Origin: Candidatus Acidiflorens stordalenmirensis
GTDB taxonomy: Bacteria; Acidobacteriota; Terriglobia; Terriglobales; Acidobacteriaceae
Length of the DNA: 42,225 nucleotides
Direction of reading: 5' to 3'
Assembly (NCBI GenBank): GCA_003139995.1
Contig: PLIC01000211.1
Location: forward strand, 1,836 to 44,060
Position 1 is the first letter of the stretch, and each line of letters opens with the position of its first letter. Position numbers and translations under genes: made by a program. The notes below the pieces were generated by a model, which had not been told where the DNA came from, searched no databases, and saw only the letters and a list, made by a program, of their open reading frames with translations. Below, in pieces: positions 33,881-42,225 of this stretch.

Positions 33881-34471
33881 ATGAACAAGGAGCAGGTCAC
33901 GAATCTCGAAGTCGGGCGCATCATGAGAATGGATTGGAAGAAAGGGCTGCTGTTGCCCAATGCAGAGGTCCGCGAGACCGTGAAGACACTGGGCCAACTG
34001 GAGGGGATATTCCTGAACGAGGACACCGGGCGGACGATGGACCAAAACACCGTGGTGTATCGAGTACAGGCATGGCGTCCAGTGCCAGAAGGTACCGAGG
34101 GAGCGCAATTTTGGGGAACCATGGTAATAGAGCCCGGTCAAGTGAACTCTGAATACTTCATGACGCACGGGCACTTTCACCGGAAGCGCAACCGGACTGA
34201 GTTCTATAGCCTCATCAAGGGCGAAGGTGCCCTCATTTTGATGGACGAAACCCGAAAGACGTGGATGGAGGCGATGTCTGCTGGAAGCCTGCATTTCATT
34301 CCTCCCAACGTGGCGCACCGGGTTGCGAATACCGGCCAAGAACCGTTGCGGCTTGTCGCCTGCTGGCCCAGCGATGCTGGCCACGATTACGATGCAATTC
34401 GCCAATTCGGCTTTGGTGCGCGGCTGCTCCGTGTCAACGGAAAACCGTCTCTGATAAGGAGCGAGAATTGA
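33881..34471 (+). CDS. Cupin-type glucose-6-phosphate isomerase-like protein 1
   Basis: 196 residues from ATG 33881. The cupin core FMTHGHFHRKRNRTEFYSLI, then GEGALILMD, then HFIPPNVAHRVAN supplies the H-x-H ... E ... H metal set of archaeal-type phosphoglucose isomerases. These small metal enzymes interconvert glucose (or mannose) 6-phosphate and fructose 6-phosphate. The ribosome site is weak (GGGG directly before ATG). The stop overlaps the next start, and the neighbour is a second, divergent member of the same family. Confidence 0.82.
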   Translation: MNKEQVTNLEVGRIMRMDWKKGLLLPNAEVRETVKTLGQLEGIFLNEDTGRTMDQNTVVYRVQAWRPVPEGTEGAQFWGTMVIEPGQVNSEYFMTHGHFHRKRNRTEFYSLIKGEGALILMDETRKTWMEAMSAGSLHFIPPNVAHRVANTGQEPLRLVACWPSDAGHDYDAIRQFGFGARLLRVNGKPSLIRSEN

Positions 34472-35283
34472 CTTTCGCGGAGCCTCCAGAATCGCCCTCT
34501 AAACTTCGGTTCGACTCTGGCCTGCAAATTCGTTTTGACACCAGCCGTATGGATTTTGGTTATGGGGAGGGAGTATTCGGGCCGAGCCCGGAATATCGCA
34601 GGCTCGATGCCATCCGAGGCAGTCTCCGCGACCCGAATTGCAGCGGACCCGATCCAGTCTATGCAATCGCAATGGATGTCGGACGGGTGGGTGACCTCGA
34701 GGAGCTTAAAAGCCGGATGTTGCTCTTCGGCATTGTCATGTACGCCAGCGGAAGGCTCGGAGATGAGCCGGTGCGGAGCCAAGGGCACGTTCATGCGATC
34801 TCCCCGCATTCGGGATGGCGAGCGCCGGAACTATTCGAAATCTGGGAAGGCCGCGCCATTGTTTACGGACAGGAGAAGTCGGGAGACGATCCCGGCCGAT
34901 GCGTAGCCGTTGAAGCCGGAGCGCGTGACCAGGTGGTGATCCCCCCCGACTGGGCACATTTCGTGGTGAATGCCGATCCGAATTCCAGGTTGATCTTTGG
35001 CGCGTGGTGTGACCGCCAATATGGCTTCGACTATATGCAGATGTGTGCGCACCGCGGGCTGGCATGGTTTCCTTTGATCGACGCCAGCGGTGAGATCAGG
35101 TGGCAGGCCAATCCAAACTACTCGGCTTCGAAACTGCAACCGAGGAAGGCGAGAACATATACGGAACTCGGCCTCTCCTCCGGGGTCCCCATCTACGAAT
35201 ATCTGCATTGCGCCCCCGGGGCCATCCAGTGGGTTTCCGATCCTGGGAGGCTCAGCCAGTTGTGGCCCGAGTTCGAACCTTAG
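34468..35283 (+). CDS. Cupin-type glucose-6-phosphate isomerase-like protein 2
   Basis: 271 residues from TTG 34468, overlapping the previous stop (TTGA) with AAGGAG 7 bases upstream, so the pair is translated together. Cupin core: RSQGHVHAI, APELFEIWEGRAIVYG, IPPDWAHFVVN, again giving a H-x-H ... E ... H metal site. It is longer than paralogue 1 and diverged from it, with an extra C-terminal domain (YMQMCAHRGLAWFPLI ... YEYLHCAPGAIQWVSDPG). The two may form a heteromer or act on different sugar phosphates. It is the last gene before the second TonB receptor. Confidence 0.82.
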   Translation: MTFAEPPESPSKLRFDSGLQIRFDTSRMDFGYGEGVFGPSPEYRRLDAIRGSLRDPNCSGPDPVYAIAMDVGRVGDLEELKSRMLLFGIVMYASGRLGDEPVRSQGHVHAISPHSGWRAPELFEIWEGRAIVYGQEKSGDDPGRCVAVEAGARDQVVIPPDWAHFVVNADPNSRLIFGAWCDRQYGFDYMQMCAHRGLAWFPLIDASGEIRWQANPNYSASKLQPRKARTYTELGLSSGVPIYEYLHCAPGAIQWVSDPGRLSQLWPEFEP

Positions 35284-35500
35284 CAGTGCGAACTGACACC
35301 GCCGCTCGACCAGTATTCGGCGCCTGCTGGTACAGCTGGCGGGGTCTGATTGCTGCAAAGGAGAGTATCACATTCTCGCGTGACGAAAAGCACCGCGGCT
35401 TGTGCCCCCTTTTGCTAGAGTTTTGTTTTCTGTTGTCCGAAAGCGTCGAAGACATAACGGGAAGAGCTGTTCGTATTTATCCGAATCACAGAGGTGAAAT

Positions 35501-38500
35501 ATGAAGCGCAAGGTTCTAGCACTGTTTTTCGTGTTGTCTGTCGTTGTAATCGCGAATGCACAAACATTCCGTGGTGCCATCAACGGTATAGTGACGGATC
35601 CGTCCGGAGCGGTTGTTTCGAACGCCGGAGTAGAAGCGACGGAAATTGCAACCAATGTCAAGCACAACACGGTCACAACGAGTGGCGGTGAGTTCTCCCT
35701 GCAAGAGCTTCCCCTCGGTGCCTACAAAATCACCGTGGTGTCTGCTGGATTCGCAACCTATGTTGCAAATAACGTCCCTGTAACCGCAGGGTCCATCTAC
35801 ACCTTACGGGTTGCACTTTCCCTCTCCCAGGAGACTACATCGCTGCAGGTTTCGGCCGCCGCGCTCAGCGTCGATACCACGACCATGACTCAGAGTGCCA
35901 CCATCCCGGAAGAGTCGGTACAGAACATGCCGTTGAACGGCCGGGACTTTTCGCAATTGATTGCGATCTCACCCGGCTACGGAGGTTATTCGATCAACGG
36001 GGGTGGTAGCCTCAATGGAACTCGCCAGAATCAGATGAACTGGCAGGTGGACGGAACAGACAACAACGATTTCTGGTACAACCTGCCGGCAATCAACCAG
36101 GGCGGCGTTGCCGGAATTGCTGGTGTCGTGATGCCGATCGACGCGATGGATGAATTCTCATCGCAGACGCAGTCCAACGCGGAGACCGGGCGCAATGCCG
36201 GGGGCACGCTCAACGTAGTTCTCAAATCCGGCACCAATGGCTTGCACGGCAGCGCGTACTACTACAACCGCAATGAGTTCTATGCAGCGCACTCGCCGTT
36301 CTTTGTACCGACGGCCGAATTCCCGAAAGCGCCGCCACTGCGCAATCAAAACTATGGCTTCACGGTGGGCGGCCCCATTATCAAGAATAAGACATTCTTT
36401 TTTCTCGGTTTTGAGAAACAGGAGTACATTCTTGGGCTCACGGGCGTGTCCACGGAACCGTCCACGGCGTGGGTTACTAACGCCACTGCGCTGCTCAACA
36501 ACGCGGGTAGCGCGTACGGAAGCTACGCGCCCGTCGCGCCCAGTGCGGTTTCGCAGACGCTTCTTTCCACGCTTTGGCCAAGTTCGATTAACAATCTGCC
36601 GGCTACGCCAGGTAATTATTTCGCCAGGGTCCCGGCGACTGGGCATAGTTACAATGGGGTTTTGAAGCTGGACCACAACTTCAACGATAAGCACCATCTT
36701 TCGATGCATGGGTTTGTCGGAGAAGGCACTCAGACGCAGCCGCCCGGGGCCGCTTTGGTGCTTCTAACGGCAAGTTCGAACTTAGGATGGTACTTCGAAC
36801 AAGCTCCGATCCACGTTGAGAATTACTCGGTGGTGTTGAACTCGCAGTTCACGCAAAAGTTGAGCAACCAGTTACTGTTCGGAGTCAGCTATTTCAATCA
36901 GGTATTCCACGATGCTAACACTAACTTCAATAGCAAGGCGCTGGGTTTGTATCTTAGCCCAGACGCGGTCATTAACGGACAGCCTATTCAAGGGGCCCCG
37001 AATATAGCGATTTCCGGTTTCGATCAGGTGGGAGTTACCGCTCCGCGGGGACGGATCGACAGCACGGGCCACTTGACTGACAATGTTTCCTACATTACCG
37101 GCAAACATCAAATCCGTTTTGGCGGTGAAGTACGACAAGGTCGGGTGGACGAATCCTATTTCCGCAACTCGCTGGGGCACTTCACATTTGACGGGACGCA
37201 GGGGCCCTGGGCGGGGATGTGCGCTGCCAACGACGTTACGTGCGCCGATACCACAGCTCTTGCCGACTTCCTTGCCGGCGATGTGAGCACGTCCACGATC
37301 AATGTAGGAAACGCGGAACGAAAGGTCAGAGTCAACTCGTTCGATTTCTTCGGGCAGGATGCCTGGCAACTGACTCGCAAACTGAACCTGAATTTCGGCC
37401 TCCGCTACGAGTACGCAGGGCCGCTGCATAACGGCAACAAGGACCTCGCAGTCTTTGTTCCGGGCCGCGGCCTTCCGATTCAGGGAAACGGCATCGGTTC
37501 CATCTACCCGTCGGACAAGCACAACTTCGCACCGCGATTTGGTTTTGCCTATCAGCTGAACGGGAAGGGCGATCTGGTGGTGCGAGGCGGAGTCGGCGTC
37601 TTTTATGAGACAACCAGTATAAGTCCGTTCCTCGATAATTCTCCCCCCAATGCCGCTGCCAACGGTTTGCAAAACAACCCGTCAGGCCCGCATCCGGTCG
37701 ATGGCTATGGCGAGAATAATTATAATTGGCAGACGGTTCAGCAAGGCGGCCAGTCAGTCTTTCCGGGAGTCGTTACTTGTCCAAGTTTGAATTACAATAT
37801 CGATCCGAGTTGCGGTGTTCCAAACCCGGCGACCGGGGCCAACATGTACAACGTCTTTTCCGTCAGCCAGAACTTCCGTACACCTTACTTCTACAACTAC
37901 AACTTACAGGTGGAGAAGACCCTCGGTAATTCTGCCGTCCTGCAAGTGGGCTATGTCGGCAACCTGGGACGCAAGATGGCAATGACGCAGAACATTAATC
38001 AAAATGGAACCTATTCTTGCCCGAGTGGCTGCCCATATCCGAATGCCGGCTCTATCAACCAACTCGATGACGATATAAATTCAAACTATAACGCTCTGCA
38101 AAGCATTTTTAAGATTCGATCCTGGCGAGGGGTGACTTCTCAGTTCGGTTACACATGGTCTCATGCACTTGATGAAGCGTCTGAGTTTCGTGGCGTTCTA
38201 CCTCTGGACAGCTTCAACCTGAAACAAGAGTACGGGAATGGCGATTACGACACGCGCCAAAACTTCACCGCTTATTGGACTTACGACGTTCCGGGGTCGT
38301 CGCATGGCCCAAAGATCCTTACCCATGGCTGGCAGGTAAGTGGATTGGTCTCGCTCCACACGGGGCAACCCTTTAACTTTCCTGGTACTGGCGCCTCTGG
38401 CAACCAGCGCCCGGGATTGAACTTGATCTCCGATCCATTTGCAGGTATTTCGCGTACCTTTAGCCCATTATCTAGCCCGCCTGGCGAGCCGTGGGTCAAC

Positions 38501-38821
38501 CCGGCTGCGTTTTGTGTGCCTTCGCCAACATGCCTGCCCGACAATCCGAACGGTAACCTTTCCCGGAACAAGTTTTACGGTCCTGGTTTTGCGGATGTAG
38601 ACCTTTCGGTGTTCAAGAACATTCCCATCACGGAGCGGTTCAAACTGCAGCTTCGGGCTGAGATGTTTAACCTCTTTAACCGGAAAAACCTGGCAACTGG
38701 AGAAGGATCAGTGGGGTCTAGCGGTTATGTAACCGACACCTTAGGCGATTTTTTCGGCGGTCCTGGCATTGGCCCAGGAGAGCCGTTCAACATGCAACTC
38801 GCAGCGAAGATCATTTTTTAG
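35501..38821 (+). CDS. Oar-type TonB-dependent receptor of the glycan module
   Basis: 1106 residues from ATG 35501 with AGAGGTG upstream. Signal peptide 1-20 (MKRKVLALFFVLSVVVIANA), carboxypeptidase-regulatory-like domain at about 24-105 (GAINGIVTDPSGAVVSNAGV), plug with NMPLNGRDFSQL, long beta-barrel with aromatic C-terminus MQLAAKIIF. Same family as the island 1 receptor but clearly diverged. Flanked by sugar isomerases and a beta-galactosidase, it likely imports an oligosaccharide into the periplasm. No SusD-like partner is encoded, as is usual for this receptor class. Confidence 0.92.
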   Translation: MKRKVLALFFVLSVVVIANAQTFRGAINGIVTDPSGAVVSNAGVEATEIATNVKHNTVTTSGGEFSLQELPLGAYKITVVSAGFATYVANNVPVTAGSIYTLRVALSLSQETTSLQVSAAALSVDTTTMTQSATIPEESVQNMPLNGRDFSQLIAISPGYGGYSINGGGSLNGTRQNQMNWQVDGTDNNDFWYNLPAINQGGVAGIAGVVMPIDAMDEFSSQTQSNAETGRNAGGTLNVVLKSGTNGLHGSAYYYNRNEFYAAHSPFFVPTAEFPKAPPLRNQNYGFTVGGPIIKNKTFFFLGFEKQEYILGLTGVSTEPSTAWVTNATALLNNAGSAYGSYAPVAPSAVSQTLLSTLWPSSINNLPATPGNYFARVPATGHSYNGVLKLDHNFNDKHHLSMHGFVGEGTQTQPPGAALVLLTASSNLGWYFEQAPIHVENYSVVLNSQFTQKLSNQLLFGVSYFNQVFHDANTNFNSKALGLYLSPDAVINGQPIQGAPNIAISGFDQVGVTAPRGRIDSTGHLTDNVSYITGKHQIRFGGEVRQGRVDESYFRNSLGHFTFDGTQGPWAGMCAANDVTCADTTALADFLAGDVSTSTINVGNAERKVRVNSFDFFGQDAWQLTRKLNLNFGLRYEYAGPLHNGNKDLAVFVPGRGLPIQGNGIGSIYPSDKHNFAPRFGFAYQLNGKGDLVVRGGVGVFYETTSISPFLDNSPPNAAANGLQNNPSGPHPVDGYGENNYNWQTVQQGGQSVFPGVVTCPSLNYNIDPSCGVPNPATGANMYNVFSVSQNFRTPYFYNYNLQVEKTLGNSAVLQVGYVGNLGRKMAMTQNINQNGTYSCPSGCPYPNAGSINQLDDDINSNYNALQSIFKIRSWRGVTSQFGYTWSHALDEASEFRGVLPLDSFNLKQEYGNGDYDTRQNFTAYWTYDVPGSSHGPKILTHGWQVSGLVSLHTGQPFNFPGTGASGNQRPGLNLISDPFAGISRTFSPLSSPPGEPWVNPAAFCVPSPTCLPDNPNGNLSRNKFYGPGFADVDLSVFKNIPITERFKLQLRAEMFNLFNRKNLATGEGSVGSSGYVTDTLGDFFGGPGIGPGEPFNMQLAAKIIF

Positions 38822-38847
38822 TTCTCGCAAAGGTAGGTCTTAACGCG

Positions 38848-38871
38848 GCGGATGTCCTAAGGGGCATCCGC
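38848..38871 (+). terminator. Terminator-like hairpin after TonB receptor
   Basis: gcggatgtcc (38848-38857) pairs with ggggcatccgc (38861-38871, one G unpaired), followed by ctctaccatttt. It lies 27 bases after the receptor stop and may separate receptor and GH35 transcripts. Confidence 0.5.
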
Positions 38872-38933
38872 CTCTACCATTTTGTAACAAAACATCGAGT
38901 TTGAAAAAACGTCCAGCGCGGGGTTACTTCCAA

Positions 38934-41783
38934 ATGAAATCTTCACGCCGTAGTTTCTTGTACACCTCCCTTGGTTTGCCGGCGGCGGCTGCCATTTTTC
39001 GGAATAAAGCGTGGGCCCTGTTCATGCCCACTGACGATTCTAACCCCAAGCATTTCTCGAAACCGGACATCATCCGCTACGATTCGCACTGCTTCACGAT
39101 CAATGGCGTCGACACCTTTCTCTATAGCCTCGAATGTCCGTACCCCCGCTGTCCGCGCGAACTTTGGGGCGACCGCTTCCGCAAAGCGCGCCAGGCAGGC
39201 TTTAATGCCGTTGACGCCTACGTGTTCTGGAACTATCACGAGCGGCAAGAGGGCCATTTCGATTTCACCGAACTGGAAGAATTTCTCAAGCTTGCCAAGG
39301 AGAGCGGGTTCTATGTCATGCTCCGGCCCGGTCCGTACGTTGACGCGGAGTTTGAGCGTGGCGGGTTTCCTTATTGGATCATTGCCAGACGATTTCCCGT
39401 GCGCAGTATGCACCACGAAAGCTTAAAGATCTCCAAGTACTGGTACGACCATGTACTGCCGATCATTCGCAAAAACCAGATCACCCAGGGCGGTCCGGTC
39501 GTCATGATGCAGATTGAGAACGAACTGGATTTCACGAACTTCTCGGAAATTGAGCAGCGTGAGTACATCCGATTCCTGGCGCGGACCGCGTGGGACGCGG
39601 GAATCGAGGTGCCCCTCACCACGAATGTGGCCAGTGTGGTCCGCGATCGCACCGACCCGGACATGGTCCGCCTCATGGACACCTGCGATTTTTATCCGCG
39701 GTGGAGCTTCCTAGTTGACCGGGAACTGCAAATTTTGCCTCCCGGAGCTACTTTGGAGGACAAGGTAAGTCAGTCGGACCGGGCCGTTTTGGCGAGCATT
39801 CGAAGGCAGCGGAAGGAGCAGCCCGATTGCCTGCTTGCAATTGCGGAGCTCGGAACGGGTTATTACAGCAAGGTTGGCGGTAAGTTGTCGGAGGATGAGG
39901 AAGGCGTCGAGGCGGCGCAAACCAACGCGTTTACTAAGACGGTCATCGAGCAAGGGGCAACTTACTTCAATTACTACCTGGGCTTCGGAGGTACAAACTT
40001 CGATTGGGCAGCCAAGGGCGTGACCACGACCTATGACTTTGCCGCCCCCATCCGCGAGTGGGGCGGCTTGTGGGATAAGTATTACGAACTCCGCGGCATC
40101 GGCGCTTTTCTGGGAATGTTCGGAAAAATGCTGACTCGATCGCAAGTCCTGGAAAATGCCTGTCACTCTACCAGTGCGGACATGACCGTTTCAGAACGGA
40201 CAAGCGGCGAAAGCGGTTTTGTTTTTGTGCGCACCAATACCGAATCCCAACACCATTTCAAATTGAAGTTCCGCGATCCCGCTGGCTCCGGGAACTTCAG
40301 TGTCCCTCGCGAAGGCGATTTGCTCATGGGGCCCCGGGCGATGAAAATCCTTCCTGTTCAGATTCCCGTGGTTGGAGGTCGTCTGCTTTACTCCACGGCT
40401 GAGCTCCTGGCCCAAGGGATGAGTCATGATCGCAGCTTTTTGGTGATTTACGACGAACCAGGCAGCCTCGTGGAACTTGCCTTGGGGGCCAAGGAAGGGC
40501 CCCACGTCATCGGGGAGACGCTTTACCAATCGTGGGACGCAGACAATCGTTCTGTGGTAGTGGGCTTGCGCATCGCGGAAAGAGAAAGTTTTCTTTTGTT
40601 GAACAATCACCTCCAGATTGTCGCTCTGCCACGCCATATAGCTCTTCGCACGTGGGTGGAAGAGTTTCCAGGGAGCAGTGTTCCGGGCGCGAGCGGTTCG
40701 GAATCCATCGCCATCCCTTTCATCACGGATGCTTATCTGCTTGTCGCAACCGGCTCCGAAAAGAGGAAGATATGGGTCGACTTGGATTTTCTTCCGGGCG
40801 ACCACTCCCTCACGGTACTGTTGCCCTCGCAGCCCGCTACGTGTCGTATTGATGGAGTCTCAAAAGAAGTCGGATATGACCGGCAGTGGCGAAGCGCCAG
40901 TGTCCAGATTGTAACTCCAGCGCTTCCTGCCAAAGCTGTCGAGATCAAGGCCGTCCAAACTTCTGTGGAGCACTTTGACACTAAGCTAGGCAACTGGATC
41001 ACTAGTCCCGCACGCGTTCTGGAAGATATCGGCCCAATTCCTTATGGGTACGTCAAGTATAAGGCGCATCTGAAATTCAACAACGAATCTAAGATGTATA
41101 TCTCGACTTTTACAGACGACGGGAAGAAAGTGTTCTTGAATGGAAAGTATGTCCCCGAGGCCTCCAACCCGGATAAGTTTATGGAGTTTTCACCTTCCCC
41201 CTATTTAACTCCTGGTGACAACACGGTAGAGATTTCTTATGAGCTCTTCGGAAGCACCGAATTTGGCGACGAAGTTCAAATGAGTGAGCTCAAGGGAGTC
41301 AGTTCCGTTCGTTTGAGCGGCGACCCGGAGACCTCAACGAAAGTCGAGAGTTGGCAGATCCAAACCTTTCCCGCATCGATGCGAGGCCGTGAGGTTGACC
41401 CGGATTTTTCCTTTGGCGCATGGAACACGGCCACACTCGGAGCAGCATCCCCTACTCAAGACCTTGCACCCGCGTTCACTTGGTGTCGTGCCGAGTTTGC
41501 GCTAACGAAAGTCGGGGGCTGGTCAGTCCCCTGGAAACTCATTTTCGAAGCTGACCGCGACGCGTTGATTTACCTGAATGGAAGATTCGTCGGTCGTTCA
41601 GTCACCGTAGGGCCTCAAATGGAGTTCTACCTTCCGGAGCCCTATCTTCGCATGGACACTCAGCCGAATCTACTGACCGTATTACTCGCTTACACCGAGA
41701 CGCCGGCTGTGATCAAGACTTTGCGTATAGAGCCTTACGTGGACTACTCCGCGCGTCGCACCCACATCCAATTCGAATGGTGA
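38934..41783 (+). CDS. Exported GH35 beta-galactosidase
   Basis: 949 residues from ATG 38934; the N-terminus SSRRSFLYTSLGLPAAAAIF is a twin-arginine signal. An in-frame TTG at 38901 would add 11 residues; neither has a strong ribosome site. The GH35 barrel shows YVFWNYHE, MLRPGPYVDAEFERGGFPYW, acid/base Glu in MMQIENEL (about residue 195), nucleophile region LAIAELGTGYY (about residue 304) and YYLGFGGTNFDW. Beta-sandwich (jelly-roll) domains follow. The enzyme removes terminal beta-galactose from oligosaccharides or hemicellulose side chains. The nucleophile context AELGTGYY is unusual for the family, where E-x-W-x-G-W is common, so specificity may differ. Confidence 0.88.
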   Translation: MKSSRRSFLYTSLGLPAAAAIFRNKAWALFMPTDDSNPKHFSKPDIIRYDSHCFTINGVDTFLYSLECPYPRCPRELWGDRFRKARQAGFNAVDAYVFWNYHERQEGHFDFTELEEFLKLAKESGFYVMLRPGPYVDAEFERGGFPYWIIARRFPVRSMHHESLKISKYWYDHVLPIIRKNQITQGGPVVMMQIENELDFTNFSEIEQREYIRFLARTAWDAGIEVPLTTNVASVVRDRTDPDMVRLMDTCDFYPRWSFLVDRELQILPPGATLEDKVSQSDRAVLASIRRQRKEQPDCLLAIAELGTGYYSKVGGKLSEDEEGVEAAQTNAFTKTVIEQGATYFNYYLGFGGTNFDWAAKGVTTTYDFAAPIREWGGLWDKYYELRGIGAFLGMFGKMLTRSQVLENACHSTSADMTVSERTSGESGFVFVRTNTESQHHFKLKFRDPAGSGNFSVPREGDLLMGPRAMKILPVQIPVVGGRLLYSTAELLAQGMSHDRSFLVIYDEPGSLVELALGAKEGPHVIGETLYQSWDADNRSVVVGLRIAERESFLLLNNHLQIVALPRHIALRTWVEEFPGSSVPGASGSESIAIPFITDAYLLVATGSEKRKIWVDLDFLPGDHSLTVLLPSQPATCRIDGVSKEVGYDRQWRSASVQIVTPALPAKAVEIKAVQTSVEHFDTKLGNWITSPARVLEDIGPIPYGYVKYKAHLKFNNESKMYISTFTDDGKKVFLNGKYVPEASNPDKFMEFSPSPYLTPGDNTVEISYELFGSTEFGDEVQMSELKGVSSVRLSGDPETSTKVESWQIQTFPASMRGREVDPDFSFGAWNTATLGAASPTQDLAPAFTWCRAEFALTKVGGWSVPWKLIFEADRDALIYLNGRFVGRSVTVGPQMEFYLPEPYLRMDTQPNLLTVLLAYTETPAVIKTLRIEPYVDYSARRTHIQFEW

Positions 41784-42225
41784 CCGGTACTATTTCGAAG
41801 TCGACAATTAGCTGAAGGCCGTCGCGGCTGCGGTGCACCCGGCCAGTGACTTGGCAGGCGGGGGCGGCACACGCCGTACCCGCCCGACGAAGTGATCACC
41901 GGCTGCGTCGCGGCAAAACCGGTTATTTCGTGAGCGGTACATAAGCCATAGATCCTACGCAATGAGCGGCGATGGATCTTGCAGCCTGGTCAGTCGCGCT
42001 GGCTGCAGCAGTTTCGGTCCTTCCAGCGTAACTTCCCTAGCTTGCCTCGCGGGTGTTCGATCGATGTAGTTACTCGCGAGCGCAGGGTATACCGCCAGTT
42101 GGAAAACCGGTTCCAAGCACGTGCGATGATCTCAACGAATCACCGCGACCTTTTCAGTTCGCCAGTGATCTTCGTAAACTCCAAACGACTCAAACGGCCA
42201 TGCTGATTTTGGCATTCTAACGTGG
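41784..42225. other. Right end of window, island-end region
   Basis: No gene was recognised. It contains repeat copy B (42076-42203). By analogy with 21785-22036, a tRNA(fMet) fragment should follow about 80 bases after copy B, just outside the window. Confidence 0.5.
42076..42203. repeat. Island-end repeat, copy B
   Basis: 128 bases, roughly 90% identical to 21785-21911 in the same orientation, with one extra A in the run near 42182-42185. The two copies are 20.3 kb apart and each lies at the far end of an island. Confidence 0.75.

Larger units (their letters stand above)
22037..42225. mobile_element. Integrative island 2 (left 20 kb; right end probably just outside window)
   Basis: Begins at the second tRNA(fMet) fragment, with a homologous but nonsense-mutated integrase facing it, and carries the glycan-utilisation module. 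The repeat that precedes the att at the end of island 1 recurs at 42076-42203. This implies that the right boundary lies within about 100-130 bases after the window. The right boundary is inferred, not seen. Confidence 0.6.

Overview
The window looks like chromosomal accessory DNA of an acidobacterium, probably a soil member of the Terriglobia. The main pointers are two very large Oar-type TonB-dependent receptors (signal peptide, carboxypeptidase-regulatory-like domain, 'MPLNGRD' plug motif), secreted glycoside hydrolases and moderately high G+C. This assignment is inference from gene style; no rRNA or housekeeping gene is present.

Layout. (A) 1-8180: part of a mobile element. It holds the C-terminal helicase half of a MobF/TraA-type conjugative relaxase, a 137-bp MITE-like hairpin, small secreted or lipoprotein genes of unknown role, a decayed tyrosine recombinase and an MNT-HEPN toxin-antitoxin pair with an apparent autoregulatory operator. 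(B) 8181-22036: an integrative island bounded by two direct copies of the 3' end of an initiator tRNA(fMet) gene. It carries an integrase and excisionase-like HTH protein, a small basic protein, a candidate DUF4297/Cap4-like nuclease, a GntR regulator divergent from a TonB receptor, a cysteine-synthase-family enzyme, a PatB/MalY C-S lyase, a dead serine hydrolase and an APC amino-acid permease. The cargo suggests scavenging of sulfur-containing or conjugated amino acids. (C) 22037 to the window end: a second island at the same att sequence. Its integrase is homologous and of the same length but has an in-frame TGA before most catalytic residues. The cargo is a glycan-utilisation module: secreted GH3 and GH35 enzymes, a TonB receptor, a sugar:H+ symporter, a ROK kinase, a DeoR regulator, a class I mannose-6-phosphate-isomerase-like enzyme and two coupled cupin sugar isomerases.

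Islands B and C share a plan: tRNA(fMet) 3' fragment, integrase pointing at it, nutrient-acquisition cargo with one Oar-type receptor, then a ~127-bp repeat at the far end. That repeat lies 79 bp before the second att; its other copy (about 90% identical) ends 22 bp before the window ends. This predicts a third tRNA(fMet) fragment just outside the window. The architecture reads as a tandem array of metabolic islands at one tRNA locus, with gene decay (dead integrase, IS110 remnant, several frameshifted genes) fixing parts of it in place.
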